Positions 57,201 to 64,000 of a stretch of DNA of 64,000 bases are shown here, piece after piece. Origin of the DNA: Tetramitus jugosus (taxonomy: Eukaryota; Heterolobosea; Eutetramitea; Acrasida; Vahlkampfiidae); assembly GCA_937625935.1 (NCBI GenBank), contig OW569368.1, positions 1 through 64,000 of the forward strand. The letters run 5' to 3'. The notes below the pieces were generated by a model. The model was not told the origin of the DNA, did no database searches, and saw only the letters and a list, made by a program, of their open reading frames with translations. How positions within the stretch are numbered: position 1 is the first letter of the stretch; each line of letters begins with the position of its first letter. The translations under genes were made by a program, and so were the position numbers.

Positions 57201-58157
57201 TACTCACAAATGATTGAGAGAATCATGGCCACTTGTGTCAATGTGACACCTAGGATCATGTTCCCCAGAGAACTGGTTCCGCTGTTGATTTTCTTGCTTG
57301 AACTATTCCCGTCGTCTGAAGCATTTTCTATGGGTGGAGACACGGGACAAGACATTCGTCATTTAACATTTATCGCGGATCTATTATTTATTATTGTACG
57401 AAATATCGTCGAGTTGGATGACTATGACGAGACGATCGATAGTGTAAAGAGCGTAGGAAGAAGAATTGTGTTAGAATGTACTCATTCTCTGCTGGAGAAG
57501 CTGATACAGGTGAAGCAGAGTCCAGTGCAATCTAGACTCAAGGAAATTATCGAGTACGATGTCATCTTTAAGAAGAGTATTGCTCAGATTTGTGAAAAGG
57601 CAATTTGGATACCGATTCACCTGGAAGAGAAGGACAATAGTTGGAAATCTATTCACGATTGTCATGAAACGCTTCAGGTGCGACAGGACGATCACAGCGA
57701 ACCTCTCAGAAATACAATCTTGCAACTACTGAGACACATCATACCTACTGTTTCAGATTATTTGAGTCGAATGATGCAGCACCTGTCTGTTGCACTCGAA
57801 TTCAAGATTGAAAATCGAAACAATAACAGTTATGATGTGTTCTTTGCTGAAATGAAAGCAATTGGTAATCATTACTTTAGAAGTGGAAGAGAGAAGCAAT
57901 GGGATGAACTATTGAACAAAATCTTCCTTATTCATTCAAGAAAGGTCAAATTGAAGAAAATGTTGAAACGGTGGAATGCTGAGCAATCACTCAACAGAAT
58001 ATCGACACCGTGGTACGAAGACTTGATCGAAGACGAAGGAGTCTATGGTCACGAGGAAGATGAGATGGAGGATGACTATGGAGAGGCAGAGGAGGACGAG
58101 GACGAAGAAGAAGATGATGAAATGACCTTGGACAATGAATATCACAATAGTCCTTAA
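54297..58157 (+). CDS. Large protein: low-complexity N-half, helical C-half, unknown
   Basis: 1286 residues from MTSIPTLIKKELSS. Residues 1-530 are Thr/Asn/Ser/Pro/Gln-rich with long Gln runs, plausibly a transcription-regulator-type disordered region. A coiled coil lies at about 545-605 (LDDALKRIRELEGEVKKLTQ). Residues about 680-1240 are an all-helical folded domain with DEVEAVIYVDSIDMIQPANV, ARAVVVALKQVDRLRDKAVY and LFIIVRNIVELDDYDETIDS, resembling armadillo/HEAT-like helical scaffolds but with no recognised signature. The last 45 residues are strongly acidic. Intact and intronless. Function unknown. Confidence 0.7.
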   Translation: MTSIPTLIKKELSSNNNNITTTTNNNNHNMNNHSTTTTTTTSSNTTPGTMMNRSTKSTTLSSGSIVSAPPPPIRTMNNNAPTKKKTMSSGSVLPPTTTTTTTVAPPLKKNTMANQTSVGVNHMNTTTTTATTTNNIKSMKPSINGNTPTNTMKASSSSSSHPTTTGKKVLPPPMMMNNNNNNNNNLSSSTNTTTTTTTITPRQPPLPYNSSNTTISPPMGASSSTMTTLSQLPMAKNGILPPKRMPPTTTSTTSTTSTTSSPANTTAVNTAPLSVVAPPKRKAMIAPPPTPNIKSGGGATTTLPPTASGVVPPPLSSASSSLSSSVDQQQQQQQEQLMYLQNFQSYAHQYPSLLMLQQQQQQQAAAHQVLYQYQQQALLAKQQQQQQQLQQKTGSSLKTESSSSTTPTPPLSNSSSSTSDDFQHGETAEQATSSRSATPTTSLTPTPPTLPPSAQSSSTTANVNRNKKRPRQEMESSSSTVLAGNSSVTSPTPSIHYSKLPPPPIHPTKMIKMEHLKQSPAATGVASPAGILPPVTPTPTTPLLTQQTAAITNLDDALKRIRELEGEVKKLTQSNTNLIEQVQQKQSAIQLLSQHNMTMIVQIQQMAATSQYIAGQSAAASSVTSPSMKPMTPSAGGTPLSPILSTTYHDMQPSTPLIPSTPGGVPMSPQKGMKKPMRKLDEVEAVIYVDSIDMIQPANVENELKKFFAKVNNGGKRGMQAVHAGDGLETVARAVVVALKQVDRLRDKAVYEGQHNDERCSFCINLCLQLLQAITRAICTGMLTLLDSAISQLMDGTRSSYAIEWADKLETSWKSIFDLIFVDSEQTSYTALGSFLDFELCQSCLEELQAFGKSLSYFKMEHMSRMFRVMFTYMKKNHDKAWYLQFCLKIKYYKEYCARMTKDHRYKECLEVILDQIFANTVRTGSYADEDKTYIIEYAVECLRHIIRDDIEAQSMAMDAGDIIPPALYSQMIERIMATCVNVTPRIMFPRELVPLLIFLLELFPSSEAFSMGGDTGQDIRHLTFIADLLFIIVRNIVELDDYDETIDSVKSVGRRIVLECTHSLLEKLIQVKQSPVQSRLKEIIEYDVIFKKSIAQICEKAIWIPIHLEEKDNSWKSIHDCHETLQVRQDDHSEPLRNTILQLLRHIIPTVSDYLSRMMQHLSVALEFKIENRNNNSYDVFFAEMKAIGNHYFRSGREKQWDELLNKIFLIHSRKVKLKKMLKRWNAEQSLNRISTPWYEDLIEDEGVYGHEEDEMEDDYGEAEEDEDEEEDDEMTLDNEYHNSP

Positions 58158-58244
58158 CAAGGAGGTCTCCTACGAATTATCATGTGATAAATTGATCGAT
58201 TGCACTTGTCACTCATCAGAGAACAGTGGTGCTCGTCATGTTGT

Positions 58245-59624
58245 TTATTGTTCACTGATGGAACGCTTGTCACTCTCTGCACTCTGCTGTCGCTGTTGTT
58301 GGTAACTTGTCAAAAATGCAGTCAACAAACTATTCATGTCAACTGGGCTAATGACCTTTTCACCAACGGACACATCGTTTAGAATGTAACCTATTGATTT
58401 TTTGCTAACTGGCTTTGGTAAGACAATTTTTGCCTTGGGATTCCATCGACCAGTAAAACCCAACTCATAAAACCTTCTGTAGACACTCGAACACAATCCC
58501 AACCATCAGTAAATGTGTTAATTTAATAAATTATTGAAAGAATAGATGCAACAAAAAGTTAATTTGCAAAAAAACACACACCGTTTCAAAGTACTCAAAC
58601 TGACTCCAAGTTGTACAGCTGCCTCTGGTTGAGGCAGATGAAGATGTCTCACAATGTCTTCTTCACTCAGTGCTATACGTTTTCCTCCTCTCTTCCATTC
58701 CGTTTTTTGTCCACCACCTCCAGACACCAAGTCACTCGGGTCGCTTGGTCCCCCACTGAGAGAAGCAGAGAATGAAGTTCTTGTTGCGAAATCTTGGATA
58801 TGCAGGGTAAAGTGCTGCTTTTTGGGCGGTTGAGCTTGATGTTGCACAGTAGTGCTGGCAGCTGAGGATGATGATGATGATGAGGAAGCCGATGACGAAG
58901 AGTGTGTGCCGTGATTGTATTGCGAGAACTGCATTTGGTAACTTTGTTGCTGTAGTGAGTAGGGGTTTAAAATCTCCTCCTCTCTTAATGGAGTTCGAAG
59001 AGGAGAAATAATCCTTGCTGGGGAAAGAGCCGGTAAAACTTTGCCGCTCTTGGTGCTTCCAAAACTGTGGTTGCGATTCGGCGGAGTTCCTGTATGGGCA
59101 GGTGCCACAGGGGATATCCGTAGATGGCTTTGTGGCGGCAGCGGACGGATAATTGAGGCCACTTGGTTTGTTGCCTCGTTAGTGGTGTTTTGATTCCTGA
59201 TGTCGTTGATTTGCTGGTGATGCGAATGAAGATGTGAGTGAGATCGAAAGTGATGACATTGTTCCTCACTGTTATTATTGTCGTGGGAGTAGTAGTTGCC
59301 GTGCTGACTCTCCTTTTGGTTGCCTTCTTCCTCCTCATCTTTATCATGAGAACAACCACTCCTGCTGCTGCTGCTGCTACCACTACTGCTCAAAATTTGA
59401 TTGTTGCTTAAATGTTCATGACGGTGATAATGATAATAATGATGATCAGTCGTAGTAGTAGTAGAAGGTGGAGCTCGTGCCATCATTGTGTTTTGTGATG
59501 ATGGTGGCACTAGGAGTTGGGGTGGTGGGGGAGGAGAAGATGGATGGGTAGAGTCCCTCTTGCTAGCCTTGTTCTTCTTCCTCTTCTTACTATTGTTGGT
59601 GGTGTTGGTGTTGTTCTCCATCAT
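58245..59624 (-). CDS. RWP-RK domain transcription factor, one intron
   Basis: Exon 1 59624-58582 and exon 2 58476-58245 join in phase (LSTLKR|RFYELGF), 424 residues. The N-terminal 300 residues are Ser/His/Asn/Pro-rich and disordered, with a basic start (SKKRKKNKASKR). The RWP-RK domain spans the splice: GKRIALSEEDIVRHLHLPQP, EAAVQLGVSLSTLKRRFYEL and GFTGRWNPKAK, where the name-giving RWPxRK is RWNPKAK. RWP-RK proteins bind DNA and control nitrogen or sexual-development genes in plants and algae, and occur in some amoebae. Target genes here are unknown. Confidence 0.82.
58477..58581 (-). other. RWP-RK gene intron (105 nt)
   Basis: Donor GTGTGT, acceptor GTGTCTACAG; needed to complete the RWP-RK domain. 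Confidence 0.8.
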
Positions 59625-60385
59625 CGAGGATGATCATTGAAGGCTGGATTGATGTTGTGTAATGTGAACTGTTGATTGCCTCCTTTAGAATGTAGTAGTG
59701 TTGTTACTGTTGTTTGTAGTCGATGGTGATAGTGTTTGGTGTTAGTTTTTGGTATAGAGACGAAACAAATTGTCACCAAGCGCAAAATTGTAATTACCTC
59801 TCTTGTCACAGCAAGAAATTGTGTGCGCGTGTTTGTTAAATATTGTTCACCACCACTGGTGGTTGTAGAGATAGAGAGATCTGCTCGGAGAGGGCACACA
59901 CTCAATTTACAATTTCGCTTGCCTGCTTGTATTTGAGGCTGCTATCCGCGTTGTGTTGATTACTGATAGCTCGAATGTGGAGCGCGCTTGGGAGAAGTGG
60001 TAGCGTTTTTGATTATTGGGGAGAAAGAGCTCACAGAGTGTTATGTTCGAGGATGGTCAGTCTCTTGTAGGACCTTGTTGTTTTTAGGAAAGTTCTAGCC
60101 ATTTGGGAATGTGAAAGGCAAAAATTTGTGTCCATTTGTGGTCATTTGTCGGGTCCAAAAAGGGAAATTTGGGCCCAAGAAACTCGAGTTGGGCGCGCGA
60201 CGTGTCGAACGGGCTTATTCGAGTAGCGAGTTGTTTGGCTTGATTAGAAAAACATATCAAAAGGAGAGTGATGGTGAGCCTTACTTGTATACCGTACCTC
60301 GTTGCTCAATATTCTACAAATTCGTTCAAATGTTTGATCCACGGATCACACTGCACTGGCGAGGGCTTGTTCTTCAATGTCAAGT
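59625..60385. other. Intergenic
   Basis: About 760 bp. The largest open stretch (60111-60392) does not look coding and overlaps the end of the next gene. Promoter of RWP-RK presumably here. Confidence 0.5.
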
Positions 60386-61666
60386 TTATTGAATGGAGGC
60401 AACAGCCTTTGAGGCAGCATCGTCCAAGTCAACAGCTGTCGTAACAGCAATTCCACTCTCTTGCAAGAGCTTGACTCCTTGTTCGACATTGGTTCCCTCG
60501 AGACGAACAACAAGAGGAACCTTCAATTGGACCTCCTTTGCAGCTTCAATAATACCCTTGGCAATCGTATCACATCTCATGATACCACCAAAAATGTTGA
60601 CCAAGATGGCCTTGACATTCTTATCACTGGTCAGAATAGTGAATGCTTGCTTCACTTGTTCAGTCGTGGCACCACCACCCACATCCAAAAAATTGGCAGG
60701 TGCTCCACCGTGGAACTTGATAATGTCCATGGTTGCCATGGCCAAACCAGCACCATTGACCATACAGCCAATGTTACCATCGAGACCAACATAGTTGAGT
60801 CCAAACTTGGAAGCTTCAACTTCTCTTGGATCTTCCTCACTAAAGTCTCTCATTTCGAAAATTTCCCTTCGTCTAAACTCGGCATTGTCATCAAAGTTGA
60901 TCTTTGCGTCGACACAAACAACATCGCCAGTGTTGGTCTGAACAAGTGGATTAATCTCCACTTGTGTGGCATCAGTGCTGGCAAACAAGTCATACAGATT
61001 GAAGAACAATTGAACAGCCTTCTTTGCCGTTTCACCTTGGAAGCCAAGCTTCTCAGCCAACTCGTTAAACTTTTGCTCAGATGGTCCCTGTGCAATGTCG
61101 ATGGGCAGTTTATGAATCTTTTCTGGCATTTGCTCGGCAACGGCCTCAATGTCCATACCACCTTCAGTCGATGCAACCAACACTGGTCCATCACACTGTC
61201 TGTCCAACAATATGGCCAAATATAGTTCTCTCTCAAAGTCCAAGCACTCTGCAATATAAATCTTTTGAACCTTGATGCCTTCCTTTGGTGTTTGCTTTGT
61301 AGTCAAAAAATTACCAAGCATATTCTTTGCAGCTTCTTCTGCATCGGCTACATTCTTTGAAAATTTGACACCACCCTTGTATCCAGTGTCGAAAACACCC
61401 TTGCCTCTGCCACCGGCCAAGATTTGACTCTTGACAATCAAGTTTTGAGAATTGTATTGTTTTTGAACCTTTTCAGCTGCGCCTCTCACACTCTCCAAGT
61501 CTTCCACGACGATACCTCTCTGATGAGGAACGTTGAATTGACCAAGGAGCATCTTAGCTTGGTATTCATGAATGTTCAAGAATCTCTTTTGTTGTTGTCT
61601 TAGTGATTGAACATGATTGGAGCAACGAGCAAAGTTGCTGTTTTGAGAGACAATCTTGCGAATCAT
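60386..61666 (-). CDS. Succinyl-CoA ligase beta subunit, mitochondrial
   Basis: 426 residues from MIRKIVSQNSNFARCSNHVQ, a basic Ser/Arg-rich mitochondrial presequence. The mature part starts RFLNIHEYQAKMLLGQFNVP. ATP-grasp features: VKSQILAGGRGKG, TTKQTPKEG, YLAILLDRQCDGPVLVASTE, VEINPLVQT with DAKINFDDNA (metal ligands), and the C-terminal CoA-ligase part NFLDVGGGATTEQVKQAF and VNIFGGIMRCD. It catalyses succinyl-CoA to succinate with nucleoside triphosphate formation in the TCA cycle, together with an alpha subunit not in this window. ADP or GDP preference is not decided here. Complete and intronless. Confidence 0.95.
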   Translation of the reverse strand: MIRKIVSQNSNFARCSNHVQSLRQQQKRFLNIHEYQAKMLLGQFNVPHQRGIVVEDLESVRGAAEKVQKQYNSQNLIVKSQILAGGRGKGVFDTGYKGGVKFSKNVADAEEAAKNMLGNFLTTKQTPKEGIKVQKIYIAECLDFERELYLAILLDRQCDGPVLVASTEGGMDIEAVAEQMPEKIHKLPIDIAQGPSEQKFNELAEKLGFQGETAKKAVQLFFNLYDLFASTDATQVEINPLVQTNTGDVVCVDAKINFDDNAEFRRREIFEMRDFSEEDPREVEASKFGLNYVGLDGNIGCMVNGAGLAMATMDIIKFHGGAPANFLDVGGGATTEQVKQAFTILTSDKNVKAILVNIFGGIMRCDTIAKGIIEAAKEVQLKVPLVVRLEGTNVEQGVKLLQESGIAVTTAVDLDDAASKAVASIQ

Positions 61667-61952
61667 TGTTGATGTGTGCGTGTGGTTGTGGGTGATAATG
61701 GTGATAATTTCGTTTTTTATTATCAAATTTTGATGGGTAAACAAGAAGTGGATCGTGAAAAAAGGTTTTCTCCGCTCTTCGTGTTTTTACAACAACAAAA
61801 ACGCGCGGACCGCACTACGACCGCACTCTGTCACAAGAAGTCACAATGAGCGATGAAACAAGTTCTTTTATTCATAATTTAGTTAATTGTTGGGCTTGCC
61901 CCCACCAAAGAATATGTTTCATTTGGTACTGTTCCATTATCACAGCACAGTA

Positions 61953-62519
61953 TTAGTGTTCCAATCTGGCACTAAGAATCTTGGCTTCACGACCAATGGA
62001 AAGAACATGGACCAACACAGTGGAATTTCTGTCCTTGGTATAACCTGCGATTCTGGAAAGAATTTCATCATCTTCTACCTCAAAGTTCTCCCACTGTTCA
62101 CAAGTCTCAAGGCTCATCAACTCGAGGTATCTGTCCTCGCGGTGCAAGACTTGGTACTCCTCTCTGATCACATCAGGACAGGACACTCTCTCTTGACTTG
62201 AGAAAATGACCTCAATCTTCTTGCCAGTGAAGACATCGACTCCAACGACCAAATACTTTGCCTTACCATGCTTTCCAGGCTTTGATTTGATCTTGTCAAC
62301 AATCTTGCACGGACGGTCCTTCAAAAAGATGAATTGACCCAATCCCAAGTTGTTGATACACTTGAAGGATTGGTCACCACCTTTTTGTTCATAATTCTCA
62401 TCGTCATCAGAGAAGTTATCTCTGGCATGCGAATTATTCATGAAGGTTTCGATTGCTTCAACAAAAACTTCTTCTTGTTGAGACAGTTCTTTTGATCCTG
62501 AGTTTTGAGGAGTGGCCAT
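61953..62519 (-). CDS. Translation factor eIF5A
   Basis: 188 residues. The conserved core is LGLGQFIFLKDRPCKIVDKI, SKPGKHGKAKYLVVGVDVFT and GKKIEVIFSSQE; the Lys in PGKHGKAK is the hypusine site. The N-terminal about 50 residues are longer and more acidic than usual (eIF5A is normally about 155-165 residues), and the C-terminal OB-fold ends KILSARLEH. eIF5A relieves ribosome stalling and needs deoxyhypusine synthase and hydroxylase, not seen here. Divergent after the core but intact. Confidence 0.88.
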   Translation of the reverse strand: MATPQNSGSKELSQQEEVFVEAIETFMNNSHARDNFSDDDENYEQKGGDQSFKCINNLGLGQFIFLKDRPCKIVDKIKSKPGKHGKAKYLVVGVDVFTGKKIEVIFSSQERVSCPDVIREEYQVLHREDRYLELMSLETCEQWENFEVEDDEILSRIAGYTKDRNSTVLVHVLSIGREAKILSARLEH

Positions 62520-63657
62520 TTGGAACAGTTACTTTGATGGGTTCTTACTTTCTTTTCAATTACTATTTGCATACACCAAGGGTTTGGTTGCTCTAAAATT
62601 CTATCTATCTTGTACTGGAGCACTGGTTGAGTTCTTGTTGTTCAAAACGAGTGCCTCTTATTATAGCTTTATGATAAATAGAGGTGTTATTTACTATTGG
62701 TTGTGTTGTTAGAAAGGTTGTTAGGTCAACTTCGGCCAGCCTTTTAAACCATTCTGACAGGTTGACAACTCTGGGTGCAACTTGGTGCATGCACTGAGCG
62801 AGTGCAAGATGAAAAACGCACTCGTGTCCCAATATAGCAAGCAGATAACGAATGTAGTGAACCGTAGTAGTTTAAAAGAAAGATCCAAGGACAAATCAAA
62901 GAACAACTCACAAGAGATCCACTTGGAAATTTCGGATTGATTTCTGCCTCCGCAGGCCTCGATTCTCTGAATGAATCTTGAAGAAATTCAAAACCAGATC
63001 AAATCGAAATCTCATTCAGAGAATTGAGGCTCAGCGGGCATTGAGGGTAACTCTCATTGAAGTTCCAAAAGAGCTAGTCTCCCGAGATACTTCTGGTCAG
63101 TGAGTAGCCGTGTATTCTCTAACTCTCAGTGATCTTCTCTGGGCTATGGAGTCAACTTAAGACTTTGCAAGGACACTCACCGCACAAATCCATCACCTTT
63201 CTCCAATTATTTGAGACCTTTAGCGACAGATTACCTACGACGCATGATCTCAATGCGAAACGGCAACTTCGGAGATTTGATAGCACAAGAAAATTCCTCC
63301 CAAATGATATTTTTAATTGACCGATGAATCAAATTGCAAGATTCTTTTGGTGCGACAGACAGAGTCTCTCGTCATCTAATTCATTGAGCCATTGGAATCA
63401 CGCGAGATACATTATTCGCAGAAACAACGACACAACAAAAACAAAAGATATTCGAAAGGCTCCTTGTTCAAAAACGTTCTCTCTTGCACCTATTCTTCCA
63501 ACTCAACTAAAAGCTTAAGCTTAAAATCATACCGTGATCCGCGCACTTGTTAAGCTCAAATATTTCCTGTTCAGTTTCAAACATCTGATTTGTTTCGTTT
63601 GAAGAATATATACTCAACATTAGAGAGACACCTTTTTAAACAACAACAACAACAAAA
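62520..63657. other. Intergenic, eIF5A to ABCC
   Basis: About 1.1 kb between divergent genes. It contains a 19-nt-arm inverted repeat (62956-63030) and a small AAGCTTAAGCTT palindrome near 63513. No open frame has convincing coding character. Confidence 0.5.
62956..63030. repeat. Inverted repeat, 19-nt arms, 37-nt loop
   Basis: Arm 1 at 62956-62974 (GCCTCGATTCTCTGAATGA) and arm 2 at 63012-63030 are reverse complements with one mismatch. It could form a hairpin in RNA or be a palindromic protein site. It lies in the divergent promoter region. Confidence 0.8.
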
Positions 63658-64000
63658 ATGGACAAGGTTTATGCCTCAAACTTTGATAAGGCTTGGCCTC
63701 TATCAAGACTCTTCTTCTCGTAAGTTTTTTTATTTCTTCTCTGGCTTAGCACAAAAAATTTATTGCGCAAAAGCTTTTTTCATGCCATGTGCGTAGCTTG
63801 GGCCCACCAACAGTTGAGCTAACAATCACAACAATAGATGGCTAGATAAAGTTGCTTTCAAGAGCAAGTTTAGACAACTAAAGACGAGTGATCTCTCATT
63901 CGAAAAACAAGACTCTGCTTCTGTTGCGAGTCGCAAATTTCTCACTCAATGGCAAAAGGAACTCGGTAGCAGCTGTCGACCTTCACTCACATGGACACTT
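63658..64000 (+). CDS. ABC transporter subfamily C (MRP-type), 5' end only
   Basis: Exon 1 63658-63719, intron 63720-63837 (GTAAGT...ACAATAG), exon 2 from 63838 to the window edge, in phase. The reading is MDKVYASNFDKAWPLSRLFF, SWLDKVAFKSKFRQLKTSDL, then FLTQWQKELGSSCRPSLTWT. This is the classic N-terminal linker of ABCC transporters (SRLTFSWLxPLLxxGYKxPLxxxDL...FxxxWxxEL...PSLxxAL) just before transmembrane domain 1. The rest of the gene is outside the window. ABCC proteins export conjugated organic anions. Confidence 0.8.
63720..63837 (+). other. ABCC first intron (118 nt)
   Basis: GTAAGT donor with T-run, acceptor CACAACAATAG. Confidence 0.8.

Noticed and set aside
60111-60392. 93-codon plus-strand ORF downstream of the RWP-RK promoter
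   Set aside because: No recognisable motif and it overlaps the 3' end of succinyl-CoA ligase; coding evidence is too weak.
858-64000. tRNA or rRNA genes
   Set aside because: I looked for T-loop (GGTTCRAxYCC) and rRNA-like conserved words on both strands and saw none convincing; a covariance-model scan would be decisive.

Overview
This is a chromosome end from a unicellular eukaryote. Bases 1-857 are an uninterrupted CCCAAA array (TTTGGG on the G-rich strand), i.e. a telomere. The rest is AT-rich nuclear DNA with short GT-AG introns (47-200 nt where they can be placed), all three standard stop codons, A-rich leader sequence before start codons, and many proteins with Asn/Gln/Ser/Thr runs. Gene content (a broken collagen-like plus 'FEPGE' protein, an RWP-RK factor, a DEP/DUF547/RGS fusion, a nuclear YbaB gene) would suit an amoeboid or amoeboflagellate protist, and a Naegleria-like heterolobosean is my best guess. 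That assignment is inference; no rRNA or organellar marker is present.

Layout. (1) 858 to about 7.4 kb is gene-poor subtelomere with interstitial telomere-like islands, a decayed SET-domain gene, one intact 592-aa ORF of unknown function and scrambled gene fragments. (2) 7.4-23.8 kb mixes intact genes with relics. Intact: a type I surface protein built of bacterial-style repeats, malate dehydrogenase, a secreted LRR protein, a zinc alcohol dehydrogenase, a secreted vWA protein and a trypsin-like protease. Relics: pieces of elongation factor 2, Hsp70, an ABC transporter and a large collagen-like protein. A chimeric copy of parts of 12.97-13.75 kb lies at 6.27-6.45 kb. (3) From 23.9 kb to the end the DNA is a compact, mostly intact gene array: a PH-like/RUN protein, a DEP-like/DUF547/RGS protein, a secreted protein, an RNA-ligase/kinase-like protein, an ARF-like GTPase, SPT2, YbaB, eL27, D-glutamate cyclase-like, tropomodulin-like, RWDD1/GIR2-like, PH plus beta-helix, a tail-anchored CH-domain protein, two long low-complexity proteins, RWP-RK, succinyl-CoA ligase beta, eIF5A, and the 5' end of an ABCC (MRP-type) transporter cut by the window edge.

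Functional grouping. Central metabolism: MDH, succinyl-CoA ligase, ADH, D-glutamate cyclase. Translation: eL27, eIF5A, RWDD1/GIR2-like. Chromatin and transcription: SPT2, RWP-RK. G-protein and membrane signalling: ARL, RGS, PH/RUN. Cell surface or secreted: repeat protein, LRR, vWA. No operons, tRNA or rRNA genes, CRISPR arrays or intact transposons were recognised.

Most interesting points: the putative RNA ligase fused to a polynucleotide-kinase-like P-loop domain (36.8-38.9 kb); a 193-bp apparently perfect duplication that carries the last intron of the RGS gene (30.8/31.6 kb); the DEP-like/DUF547/RGS architecture; the bacterial-type repeat surface protein next to the telomere; and the dense set of housekeeping-gene fragments in the subtelomere.
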